Part shown: positions 15,367-23,539 of the stretch, one piece after another
How the letters are laid out: every line of letters starts with the position of its first letter
How positions within the stretch are numbered: position 1 is the first letter of the stretch
NCBI RefSeq assembly: GCF_020567705.1
Contig: NZ_JAJDJU010000007.1
Span: 1 to 64,000, forward strand
Direction: 5' to 3'
Length of the DNA stretch: 64,000 nt
From: Acidocella sp. KAb 2-4
GTDB taxonomy: Bacteria > Pseudomonadota > Alphaproteobacteria > Acetobacterales > Acetobacteraceae
Position numbers and translations under genes: made by a program
The notes under the pieces: model-generated
Seen by the model: the letters and a program-made list of their open reading frames with translations, nothing else
Told to the model about the DNA's origin: nothing
The model's database searches: none

Positions 15367-17364
15367 TCACCCCTTCGCCCCGGCGCTCTCACGCGCGATG
15401 CGCTCGGCGAGCTGCGGCGGGGCTTCGGCCAAGTGGTCGAAGCGGTGCACGAACCGCCCCAGCCCGGCGGTTTGCGCGCGCAGATCCAGGATCAGCCGGT
15501 GCGTCTCCGCCTCGGGCAGCAGCGCCTCGGTATCGTCCCAGCCGGGCTGGTCCGGGGTTTCGCCATAGCCCAGGATCTGCCCGTGCCGCGCCGTGAGCAG
15601 GCGCTGCACATTGGCGGTGAAGCTGTTGGGCGCGGTGATGGTGACGTGGTGGATCGGCTCCAGCAGTACCGGCCCGGCCTTGTTCAGCGCCTCGGCGATG
15701 CCGGTGCGGGTGGCGGTGCGGAAGGCCATGTCGGAGCTGTCCACGGCGTGGAAGCCGCCATCCACGAGCGTCACCGCCACGTCCACCACCGGATAGCCAT
15801 ACGGGCCTTTCTGCATCGCCTCCTCGGCGGCGGCGGCCACGGCGGGGATGTATTGGCGCGGCACCGCGCCGCCGGTGATGCGGTCGGTGAACAGGAAGCC
15901 CTCGCCGCGGGCGCGGGGCGCGATCTCCAGCTTCACATCCGCGAATTGCCCATGCCCGCCGGTCTGGCGTTTCAGCCGCGAATGCTCATGCACGGGCTGC
16001 CGGATGGTCTCCTTCAGCCGCAGCTTGGGCCGCGCCGTGTTCACCGTCAGCCCCCAGCCTTTGGCCAGCCGTTCCAGCGCGCGGGCCAGATGCGTCTCGC
16101 CCTGCCCGGCGAGCAGCGTGTCCCCGGTCTCGGCGTCGCGGGTCAGGCTGAGCGCCGGGTCTTCCTCCAGCAATTTTTGCAGCGCGGTGGAGAGGCGCAC
16201 ATCGTCCTTGCGCTCGGTGGCGGCGATGGCCAGGGCGTAAACCGGCGGTGGCGGCGCGGGAAAGGGCAGGGCGGGCGCGGCCTCGCCGAACACGGTGCCG
16301 GGTATCGCGCCCTCCAGCCGGCCGAGCGCCACCAGATCGCCGGTTTGCGCCTGCGCCAGCTTCGCCGCCTCGGCGCCGGGAAAGGTGAAGATGCCGCCGA
16401 TGCGTATCCCGTCATCGCTGGCGCCGTCGCGCAGCGGGCCGCGCCAGACGCGGGCATGGCAGAGCTTGCCCGCCTGCCCGGCGTAGCTGACGCGCCCGAT
16501 CTGCGCCAGCGCCGGACCCTCGGGCCCAATGCCCAGCCGCGCGGCGGTCTCGCTTGGCTCCGGCGTGTCGTGGCGCAGCGACTTCCACAGTCGCAGCACG
16601 CCATGCGCCAGCTCCGCCGCGCCAAACATCACCTCGGCCAGGTTCCGCGCCGCCAGATCCTGGCGCAGATGCGCGAACAGCTCGCCCGGCGTCGGCGCCG
16701 CGCCCGAGATCACCTGCTCCAGCAGCGCGTCGTCGCGGTCGGCCAGCGTGTCCACCAGCGCGTCATGAGCGGCGTGCTCGGCGGCTTCCAGGGTTGCGGG
16801 CAGGCGCACCACTTCGGAGGGCAGATGCGCGCGGTAGCGATAGGCGTGTTCGGAGACCAGATCGACATAGCCCGCCACCTTGCCCGCCTCGATCACCGGC
16901 ATCTGCCGGGGCACCAGCGGCAGCCGGGTCTGCGCCTGCAGGGCCGCGACCAAGTCCTGCGGCGGCACGCTCAGCGTATCCACCTTGTTGACGAACACGA
17001 TGCAGGGGCGGCCCGAGGCCTCGACCTGCGCGAAGACCGGGCGCAGCGCCAGGGCGCGGGCCGGGTCGGGCTCGGCCACCACCACCGCGATATCGGCCAG
17101 GGCGAGGGCCATGGCGGCGTCGTGCAGGAATTCCACCGAGCCGGGACAGTCCAACAGCGTCCAGCCATCGCCCAGGAAGCGGCATTGCGCGATGGCGGTT
17201 TCGGTGCCCGCGTCGCGCGTGCGAGTTTCGCCCTCGCGCTTTGGCTTGGCCCCGGCGGCGGCGAGCAGGGCCTCGCATAGCGTGGTCTTGCCACTGGCAT
17301 AGGGGCCGAGCAGCGCCACGGCGCGGGGCGCATGGCGGGGGGCTTGCGGTTGGTTGTCGGGCAT
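15367..17364 (-). CDS. EF-G-like translational GTPase (second, divergent copy)
   Basis: A 665-residue protein with EF-G architecture: GTPase domain with P-loop GPYASGKTT (20-28), DCPGSVEF (72-79) and NKVD (126-129), then domains II-V ending in the EF-G C-terminal fold. The G1 motif lacks the GHVDHGKTT-like or GHIDAGKTT sequence of canonical factors, and several effector-loop residues are not recognisable, so it belongs to the divergent FusA2/EF-G-like group and not the housekeeping factor. It ends a few bases before the convergent transporter gene. Function of this paralogue group is poorly known. Confidence 0.85.
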   Translation of the reverse strand: MPDNQPQAPRHAPRAVALLGPYASGKTTLCEALLAAAGAKPKREGETRTRDAGTETAIAQCRFLGDGWTLLDCPGSVEFLHDAAMALALADIAVVVAEPDPARALALRPVFAQVEASGRPCIVFVNKVDTLSVPPQDLVAALQAQTRLPLVPRQMPVIEAGKVAGYVDLVSEHAYRYRAHLPSEVVRLPATLEAAEHAAHDALVDTLADRDDALLEQVISGAAPTPGELFAHLRQDLAARNLAEVMFGAAELAHGVLRLWKSLRHDTPEPSETAARLGIGPEGPALAQIGRVSYAGQAGKLCHARVWRGPLRDGASDDGIRIGGIFTFPGAEAAKLAQAQTGDLVALGRLEGAIPGTVFGEAAPALPFPAPPPPVYALAIAATERKDDVRLSTALQKLLEEDPALSLTRDAETGDTLLAGQGETHLARALERLAKGWGLTVNTARPKLRLKETIRQPVHEHSRLKRQTGGHGQFADVKLEIAPRARGEGFLFTDRITGGAVPRQYIPAVAAAAEEAMQKGPYGYPVVDVAVTLVDGGFHAVDSSDMAFRTATRTGIAEALNKAGPVLLEPIHHVTITAPNSFTANVQRLLTARHGQILGYGETPDQPGWDDTEALLPEAETHRLILDLRAQTAGLGRFVHRFDHLAEAPPQLAERIARESAGAKG

Positions 17365-17640
17365 GGCTGCGTCTCCCTGGTTGAGCCGGGATTATTGATT
17401 GGCGTCCGGCAAGGGTGCCCGTGGGCCGCACGCCATGCGGGCCGCCGATGCCCTGTTCCGAGGCGAGCCTACGCCCGCGCGTGGCCCCGTGCAAATGCAC
17501 CGGTTCGGGTGATCCCCGCACGGCGTTGCGTTTTTCCGCGACACGGGTAAACATTACAAAACGCTCATCTTGGTCGATGGCGGCGATCTTCCTGCAATAT
17601 CGATGGCCGGCGCGGCGGCGCGCTCAAAGGGGGACTGGTG

Positions 17641-17988
17641 ATGTCAAACGAGGCCATCCTGATCGCGGCGGTCGCCGCGGTGCTGGTGTGCGTGGCGCTG
17701 CTGCTGGTCATCCGCCCCGGGCGCGGGCAAGGTTCCGTGCTGGCGGATGGCGTGGAGGCGCGCGCCACCGTGCTGAGCGTGCAGGACACCAAGACCCGTG
17801 CCCATGGCAACCCGGTGGCGCTGGTGCGCCTGGATGTGCTGCCCCCCGATGGCGCCAATTACGAGGTGGTGGTGAAGCAGGAGGTGACGCGCCGCAACGC
17901 CCTGATGCTGGCGCCAGGGCAGGTGGTGTGGGTGCGCTTCAACCCCGAAAACCGGGCCGAGACGGTGATCGTGCCGCCTGAGGGCTGA
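17641..17988 (+). CDS. Small single-pass membrane protein, function unknown
   Basis: A 115-residue protein with one N-terminal transmembrane helix (about residues 5-24, rich in Ala/Val/Leu) followed by a soluble segment of predicted beta strands with the pattern GVEARATVLSVQDT and VVWVRFNPENRAETVIV. The pattern resembles the small OB-like DUF3592 proteins, but this is not certain. An AGGGGGA ribosome site precedes the ATG at 17641. It ends 7 bp before the convergent serine acetyltransferase gene. Function unknown. Confidence 0.7.
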   Translation: MSNEAILIAAVAAVLVCVALLLVIRPGRGQGSVLADGVEARATVLSVQDTKTRAHGNPVALVRLDVLPPDGANYEVVVKQEVTRRNALMLAPGQVVWVRFNPENRAETVIVPPEG

Positions 17989-17994
17989 CGCCGC

Positions 17995-18930
17995 TCACGC
18001 CTCGTCGGCGAGCCGGTTCTGCGCCTGGGTGATGATGCTGCCCGGCGGCACGCTCTGGGTGAGCCAGACATTGCCGCCGATGGTGGAGCCACGCCCGACC
18101 GTGATGCGTCCCAGAATGGTGGCGCCCGCGTAGATCACCACATTATCCTCGATGATCGGATGGCGCGGCTCGCCCTTCACCAGCGCACCGGTCTCGTCCT
18201 CGGTGAAGCGCTTCGCTCCGAGGGTGACATGCTGGTATAGCCGCACATTCTCGCCCAGGATCGCGGTTTGCCCGATCACCACGCCGGTGCCGTGGTCGAT
18301 GAAGAAGCGCGGGCCGATCTGCGCCTGCGGGTGGATGTCGATGCCCGTTTCAGCCTGCGAGATGCCGGCCAGCAGCCGCGCCACCAGAGGCGCGCCGAGC
18401 TGGTGCAGCACATGTGCCAGGCGGTGATGGATGATGGCGCGCATGCCAGGGTAAGCCAGCAGCACCTCGGCCATGGAGCTGGCCGCCGGGTCGCCGCGAT
18501 AAGCGGCGATCAGATCCTCGGCCAGCATGCCGCGCAGGGCGGGGAGCTGGGCGGCGAAATCGCGCACGATGGCGGCGGCATGGGCCTCGGCGGAGGCGGC
18601 GGTATCGGCGGGTGGGCGGAACATCAGGTCGCGCCGCACCTGCTCGGTCAGCGCCGCCAGCGCCTGCGCCAGCGTATGGCCGACGAAGTAATCGATAGTC
18701 TCATCGGTGAGGTCCGGGCAGCCATAATGGCTGGGGAACAGCACCGCGAGCAGCCCGTCACGGATCTTCTCCAGCGCGGCGCGCGAGGGCAGTTCGCGGA
18801 TCTGGCCGCGATGGCGGATCTTGTGCGTCACCTCGCGCGAGAGGCGCAGCCCCGCGACCACGCCGGCGAGGTCCGGCGCCGTGCTTTGGGCCGCCTGTTG
18901 CAGCCCCGGTTTCTGCTTGTCTATGCCCAT
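17995..18930 (-). CDS. Serine O-acetyltransferase, EpsC type
   Basis: A 311-residue acyltransferase with a helical N-terminal region and a left-handed hexapeptide-repeat domain from about residue 190 (IDIHPQAQIGPRFFIDHGTG, VIGQTAILGENVRLYQHVTLGAK, and a later GATILGRITVGRGSTIGGN). It makes O-acetylserine, the acceptor used by cysteine synthase, whose gene lies at 22592. EpsC-type enzymes are longer than classical CysE at the N terminus, as here. It is transcribed with, or next to, the YedE/YeeE pair. Confidence 0.9.
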   Translation of the reverse strand: MGIDKQKPGLQQAAQSTAPDLAGVVAGLRLSREVTHKIRHRGQIRELPSRAALEKIRDGLLAVLFPSHYGCPDLTDETIDYFVGHTLAQALAALTEQVRRDLMFRPPADTAASAEAHAAAIVRDFAAQLPALRGMLAEDLIAAYRGDPAASSMAEVLLAYPGMRAIIHHRLAHVLHQLGAPLVARLLAGISQAETGIDIHPQAQIGPRFFIDHGTGVVIGQTAILGENVRLYQHVTLGAKRFTEDETGALVKGEPRHPIIEDNVVIYAGATILGRITVGRGSTIGGNVWLTQSVPPGSIITQAQNRLADEA

Positions 18931-18966
18931 GTTGCGTGCCCTGGCGCGGCCCTGCTTGGCCGCGGC

Positions 18967-19428
18967 TCAGGGTAATACGCGCTGCGTCCCGCTGTAAACG
19001 GGCGTCACCTCGGCGCGGCGGCGGGGCAGGCACTCGGCCAGCCGCGCGCCCAGGATGGCGGTGCCCACGAACACCAGCGCGCCCGGGGCGAGATGCCCGG
19101 CCATCACCAGCCCGGGGCCAGGGCAGATGCCCGCCATCCCCCAGCCAAGGCCGAAGATGGCGGAACCAACCACCAGCCGGGCGTCGATCACGCGCTGGCT
19201 GGGCATGGCGAGCGGGTCACCCATGATGCTGCGGTTGCGCCGCTTGATCCAGGCGAAAAGCGGCATGGCGGTGGCGGTCGCGCCGCCCATCACCAGCGCC
19301 AGGGCTGGATTCCAGTCGCCGGTGAAATCGAGGAAGGCTTTCACCCGGTCAGGGTCGGTCATGCCCGAAAGCAGCAGGCCGAGCCCGAACAGCAGGCCGA
19401 AACCGAAGGCGGTGAGACGGCGGATCAC
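18967..19428 (-). CDS. YeeE/YedE-family membrane protein, C-terminal half-size subunit (DUF6691)
   Basis: A 153-residue membrane protein with about four hydrophobic helices and the motif GLGWGMAGICPGPGLV, typical of the YedE/YeeE sulfur-compound transporter family. Translation starts at GTG 19428, overlapping the stop of the preceding gene (GTGA) and preceded by AGGAGG; an upstream open frame of over 300 codons in the same phase is not used. Together with the neighbouring half it should form a two-part thiosulfate or other sulfur-anion importer. Confidence 0.85.
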   Translation of the reverse strand: MIRRLTAFGFGLLFGLGLLLSGMTDPDRVKAFLDFTGDWNPALALVMGGATATAMPLFAWIKRRNRSIMGDPLAMPSQRVIDARLVVGSAIFGLGWGMAGICPGPGLVMAGHLAPGALVFVGTAILGARLAECLPRRRAEVTPVYSGTQRVLP

Positions 19429-19850
19429 AGCACATGCCTCCTGACGAACACGGTGGCGGCCGCCACCGCCATGAACACCAGCACAGCGACCAGCGAGCGC
19501 GGCGAGAGCCGTGCCAGCCCGCAGACGCCATGGCCGCTCGTGCAGCCCCCGCCGATCCTTGCGCCCAGCCCGCTGAGCAGCCCCGCCCCGGCCAGCAGCG
19601 GCAGGCTCTGCCCTGTGAGGCCCTGCGGCAGGTGCTGCCCCGCCAGCCCGGCAATGGCCCCCGCGGCGAGCAGCCCGGCCAGGAATGCCCATTGCCATGC
19701 CGCCGCCCCGCGCCGTGTGGCGCTGGCGAGGATGCCGCTGATGCCCGCGATGCGGCCATTGAAGAACAGCAATCCGCTGGCGGCGGCGCCGATGATCACG
19801 CCACCCGCGAGGGAGTCCGCCAGCTGGGTGGGATCGAGAATGATTGTCAT
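19425..19850 (-). CDS. YeeE/YedE-family membrane protein, N-terminal half-size subunit
   Basis: A 141-residue membrane protein with four hydrophobic helices and the signature GLGARIGGGCTSGHGVCGLARLS, in which the Cys residue is implicated in sulfur-anion relay in the YeeE family. It pairs with the overlapping downstream gene as a split YedE/YeeE transporter. It diverges from the sulfite reductase gene, consistent with a role in sulfur uptake. Confidence 0.87.
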   Translation of the reverse strand: MTIILDPTQLADSLAGGVIIGAAASGLLFFNGRIAGISGILASATRRGAAAWQWAFLAGLLAAGAIAGLAGQHLPQGLTGQSLPLLAGAGLLSGLGARIGGGCTSGHGVCGLARLSPRSLVAVLVFMAVAAATVFVRRHVL

Positions 19851-20132
19851 GCCGAGGGATATAGGCGATTACGCCGCCTCTGCCGAGACCCATGCGCCGC
19901 GTGCAAGCTCTGCGCCAAAACCATGCCCGCCCCACGGGGCAAGCGCGCTCTCCCGGCGCGCGCTGATCAGGTAAAAATTTCCACAAAACAAACTTTGATC
20001 GATAATAATATTTCTTTATGTCGTAAAATATTTAATATGGAAAAAAATCTTTCCGTTTTTCGGCTAAATTTGGTCTGGACTGCGCCGGGAAAAACGCTAT
20101 CTGCCATTAAGAGAGTTTGGGAAAGCTTTGAG

Positions 20133-22127
20133 ATGTCTTTGCATGTGATCACCGCCAACCGCCTGCACGATGGCGTTTCCGTCTGGTTTGCCGGGGCGCG
20201 GGGCTGGGCCGAGCATGTGGACGCCGCCGCCACCTATGACGACGCGGCGCTGGAGACCGCGCTCGCCGCCGCACAGCCCGCGGATGTGGCGGCGCATGTG
20301 GTGGATGTGCGGGCCGTGCCGGTAACGCGTGAGGGTGCGCATCTGGTGCCGGTGGCGCATCGCGAGCAGATCCGGGCGCGCGGCCCCTCGGTGCGGGCCG
20401 ATCTGCCGGCCGGGCCGTGGCGCGATGGCGCGGCGCCGCTGCCGCCGCTGCCCTCGGCCAGCTCCACCTCGCCGCATGCGGGCATCTACCGTTACGACGA
20501 ATATGACCGCGACTTCCTGCGCCAGCGCGCGCGCGAATTCGGCGACCAGGTGGCGCGCCGCCGCGTGGGCGCGCTGAGCGAGGATGAATTCAAGCCGCTG
20601 CGGCTGATGAACGGCGTGTATCTGCAATTGCACGCCTATATGCTGCGCATCGCCATCCCCTATGGCGTGCTCAGCGCCACGCAGCTGCGCCAGTTCGCCT
20701 ATGTCGCCCGGCATTTCGACCGCGGCTACGGCCATTTCACCACGCGGCAAAACATCCAGTTCAACTGGCTGCGGCTGGAGGATGTGCCCGCCGCGCTGGC
20801 GGTGCTGGCCGAGGCCGATCTGCACGGCATCCAGACCAGCGGCAATTGCATCCGCAATGTGACGACCGACGAATATGCCGGGGCGGCTGCGGATGAAATC
20901 ATCGATCCGCGCCTCTATGCCGAGATCATGCGCCAATGGTCCACCGATCACCCGGAATTCACCTATCTGCCGCGCAAGTTCAAAATCGCCATCACCGGCG
21001 CCGCGCATGACCGCGCCGCCGTGCGCGTGCATGACATCGGCATCGAGGCGCATCGCAACGCCGCCGGTGAGCCGGTGTTCCGCATCTTCGCGGGCGGCGG
21101 GCTGGGGCGCACCCCTTATGTCGCCATCAAGCTGCGCGACGAGGTGCCGGTCGCCGAGTTGCTGCGGTATAACGAGGCGATCCTGCGCACCTATAACGCG
21201 CTGGGGCGGCGCGATAATCTGTTCAAGTCGCGCATCAAGATCCTGATCCGCGAGATGAAGCCGGAAGCCTTCATCCAGATGGTCGAGGATGAATACGCCG
21301 CGCTGCCGCCGGATTACTGCGTGCTCACGCCCGATCTGGTGGAGGAGGTGGCGGCGCGCTTCGTGGTGCCGGAGTTTCCGCGCCAGGATACCGGCGCGCT
21401 GGCCAAGGCGCTGGCCGGGGATGCGGACTTCGCCGCCTGGGTGGAGCGCAACACCAACCCGCACCGCGCGCCGGGCTATATCTCGGTGGCGATCTCGCTG
21501 AAGCCGGCGGGTGGGATTCCGGGCGATGCCAGCGCCGACGAGATGGACGCGGTGGCGGATCTGGCCGATCAGTATTCGCTGGGCGAGATCCGGGTCAGCC
21601 ATGTGCAGAATCTGGTGCTGCCGCATGTCGCCAAGGATGATCTGTACGCGCTGTATCAGGGGCTTAAGCGCGCCGGGCTGGCCACCGCCAATCTCGGCCT
21701 GGTCTCCGACCTCATCTCCTGCCCCGGCATGGATTACTGCGCCCTGGCCTCGGCCCGCTCCATCCCGGTCGGGCAGCGCCTGGCCGAGCGTTTCGCCGGG
21801 CGCGAGCGCGAGATCGGCACGCTGCATGTGAATATCTCGGGCTGCATCAATGCCTGCGGGCATCATCATGTCGGCCATATCGGGCTGCTCGGCGCCGATA
21901 AGAATGGCGAGGAGGTTTATCAGATCACGCTCGGCGGCGCGGCGGATGAGAAGGCGGCGATCGGCAGCATCGTCGGCCCGGCCGTCTCCACCGAGAAAGT
22001 GCCGGATGCCATCGAGGCCATCGTCAACGCCTATATCGCGCGGCGGGAGCCGGGCGAGCGTTTCATCGACACTTACCGCCGCCTGGGCGCGGCGCCGTTC
22101 AAGGAGGCTTTCAATGCCGCTCGTTAA
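20133..22127 (+). CDS. cysI: DUF2849-nitrite/sulfite reductase fusion (ferredoxin-type CysI)
   Basis: A 664-residue protein. Residues 1-90 match the small DUF2849 protein (MSLHVITANRLHDG, then a WAEHVDAA-type segment and REQIRARGPSVR) usually encoded by a separate gene just upstream of alphaproteobacterial cysI. A Pro/Ser/Ala linker (90-116) joins it to a full siroheme/[4Fe-4S] reductase starting IYRYDEYDRDF. Cluster cysteines are Cys530, Cys536, Cys571 and Cys575. It reduces sulfite to sulfide for cysteine synthesis. No stop or frameshift separates the parts. Start 20133 is the first residue of the DUF2849 domain; earlier in-frame codons are not homologous. Confidence 0.88.
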   Translation: MSLHVITANRLHDGVSVWFAGARGWAEHVDAAATYDDAALETALAAAQPADVAAHVVDVRAVPVTREGAHLVPVAHREQIRARGPSVRADLPAGPWRDGAAPLPPLPSASSTSPHAGIYRYDEYDRDFLRQRAREFGDQVARRRVGALSEDEFKPLRLMNGVYLQLHAYMLRIAIPYGVLSATQLRQFAYVARHFDRGYGHFTTRQNIQFNWLRLEDVPAALAVLAEADLHGIQTSGNCIRNVTTDEYAGAAADEIIDPRLYAEIMRQWSTDHPEFTYLPRKFKIAITGAAHDRAAVRVHDIGIEAHRNAAGEPVFRIFAGGGLGRTPYVAIKLRDEVPVAELLRYNEAILRTYNALGRRDNLFKSRIKILIREMKPEAFIQMVEDEYAALPPDYCVLTPDLVEEVAARFVVPEFPRQDTGALAKALAGDADFAAWVERNTNPHRAPGYISVAISLKPAGGIPGDASADEMDAVADLADQYSLGEIRVSHVQNLVLPHVAKDDLYALYQGLKRAGLATANLGLVSDLISCPGMDYCALASARSIPVGQRLAERFAGREREIGTLHVNISGCINACGHHHVGHIGLLGADKNGEEVYQITLGGAADEKAAIGSIVGPAVSTEKVPDAIEAIVNAYIARREPGERFIDTYRRLGAAPFKEAFNAAR

Positions 22128-22518
22128 CACCAAGGGCGAACTGATCGCCGAAACCACCATCCCGGCGCTGCGCGTCGCCCCCGATGCCAAGCCCGACGCG
22201 GTGGCCGCGCAGCTCGGTGCCTATGCGCTGGTGGAGATCGAATTCCCCAAATTCCGCGATGGCCGGGGCTTCACCCTGGCGCGCACGCTGCGCGAACGTT
22301 ACGGCTATGCGGGCGATCTGCGCGCCGTCGGGCATTTCCTGCCGGACCAGTTCCGCGCCCTGATCGGCTGCGGCTTCACCAGCTTCCTCACCCCGCCCGA
22401 GCATGACGCCGCGCAATATGCCGCGGCGCTGCGCCCTGGCCGCCAGCCCGGGCAGTTGCTGCGCCGCAGCCTCAACCGCGCGCGCGAGGCGCAGCTGGAG
22501 CAGCAGGCGGCGGCCTGA
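22114..22518 (+). CDS. DUF934 protein of sulfite reductase operon
   Basis: A 134-residue protein of the DUF934 family (YALVEIEFPKFRDGRGFTLARTLRERYGY and LPDQFRALIGCGF), which in Alphaproteobacteria accompanies the siroheme sulfite reductase. Its ATG overlaps the end of cysI by 14 bp and has AAGGAGG at 22101-22107. The biochemical role is not known. The usual next gene, cysH (PAPS/APS reductase), is absent here and replaced by cysteine synthase. Confidence 0.88.
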   Translation: MPLVNTKGELIAETTIPALRVAPDAKPDAVAAQLGAYALVEIEFPKFRDGRGFTLARTLRERYGYAGDLRAVGHFLPDQFRALIGCGFTSFLTPPEHDAAQYAAALRPGRQPGQLLRRSLNRAREAQLEQQAAA

Positions 22519-22591
22519 CAGGCGCCGGGTTTTGTGCCTAGATTGACCAGGGGGGCACGAGCCCAACGGATAAGACATTTGGAGAGATGAC

Positions 22592-23506
22592 ATGCCGGTC
22601 AACAGCGTTCTCGAAACCATTGGCAAGACGCCGCATATCCGCCTGGGCCGGCTGTTTCCCGCCGCCAATGTGTGGGTGAAATCCGAGCGCGCCAACCCCG
22701 GAGGCTCGATCAAGGACCGTATCGCGCTGGCCATGGTCGAGGCGGCGGAGGCTTCGGGCGCGCTTAAGCCGGGCGGGCTGATCATCGAGCCGACTTCGGG
22801 TAATACCGGCGTCGGGCTGGCGCTGGTGGCGGCGGTGAAGGGCTACAAGCTGATCCTGGTGATGCCGGAGAGCATGTCCATCGAGCGCCGCCGCCTGATG
22901 CAGGCTTACGGCGCAACTTTCGATCTCACCCCGCGCGAGAAGGGCATGAAGGGCGCCATCGCCCGCGCCGCCGAACTGGCCGAGCAGAATCCCGGTGCCT
23001 TCGTGCCGCAGCAATTCGAGAACCCGGCCAATATCGACATTCATGCCCGCACCACCGCGCTGGAGATCCTGGCCGATTTCCCCGAGGGGCTGGATTATCT
23101 GATCACCGGCGTCGGCACGGGCGGACATATCACCGGCTGCGCCGAGGTTCTGAAAAAGCACTGGCCGACCCTCAAGGTATTCGCCGTGGAGCCGACTGCT
23201 TCGCCGGTCATCTCGGGCGGCGCGCCCGCGCCGCACCCGATCCAGGGCATCGGCGCCGGGTTCATCCCCGTCAACCTGCATCTGGCCGCGATTGACGGCG
23301 CGATCCAGGTGGAGGGCGAGGAGGCTAAGGAGTATGCCCGCCGCTCCGCCACCACCGAGGGGCTGCTGGTCGGCATTTCCTCCGGCGCCACCCTGGCCGC
23401 GATCGCCAAGAAGCTGCCCGAACTGCCCCCCGGCAGCCGCGTGCTCGGCTTCAACTACGATACCGGCGAGCGTTACCTCTCGGTGCCGGATTTCCTCCCG
23501 GCTTGA
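22592..23506 (+). CDS. cysK: Cysteine synthase A (O-acetylserine sulfhydrylase)
   Basis: A 304-residue PLP fold-type II enzyme converting O-acetylserine and sulfide to cysteine. The PLP lysine is Lys41 in GGSIKDR, the phosphate loop [10 protein letters not shown] follows about 35 residues later, and [10 protein letters not shown] binds the PLP phosphate. It completes the local pathway with the sulfite reductase and serine acetyltransferase. A GGAGAGATG start is clear. Its stop codon lies inside an FNR-type box that serves the following gene. Confidence 0.93.
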   Translation: MPVNSVLETIGKTPHIRLGRLFPAANVWVKSERANPGGSIKDRIALAMVEAAEASGALKPGGLIIEPTSGNTGVGLALVAAVKGYKLILVMPESMSIERRRLMQAYGATFDLTPREKGMKGAIARAAELAEQNPGAFVPQQFENPANIDIHARTTALEILADFPEGLDYLITGVGTGGHITGCAEVLKKHWPTLKVFAVEPTASPVISGGAPAPHPIQGIGAGFIPVNLHLAAIDGAIQVEGEEAKEYARRSATTEGLLVGISSGATLAAIAKKLPELPPGSRVLGFNYDTGERYLSVPDFLPA

Positions 23507-23516
23507 TGTGAATCAA
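23503..23516 (+). promoter_or_regulatory. FNR/FixK-type box TTGATGTGAATCAA upstream of hemN
   Basis: A perfect TTGAT-N4-ATCAA palindrome overlaps the cysK stop codon and lies just before hemN, a classical anaerobically induced FNR target. If used as a class II site (centre at -41.5), transcription would start near 23551, which bears on the choice of hemN start codon. Confidence 0.8.
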
Positions 23517-23539
23517 TGTCATCTGCCCGGCAGCGGTTC

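Noticed and set aside
18967-19986. 339-codon single frame covering both YedE/YeeE halves
   Set aside because: The first half is read in the wrong frame; GTG 19428 with AGGAGG and the GTGA overlap gives two normal half-size proteins.
19995-20008. FNR-like TTGATCGATAATAA upstream of cysI
   Set aside because: Only the left half-site fits; the right half AATAA lacks ATCAA, so below the standard used for other boxes.
20097-22190. 697-codon minus-strand open frame opposite cysI
   Set aside because: Shadow of the sulfite reductase gene; composition is typical of antisense reading of GC-rich codons.
22519-22591. Riboswitch before cysK
   Set aside because: The 73 bp gap is too short for known sulfur riboswitches and lacks recognisable conserved stems; it probably holds only a promoter or nothing.
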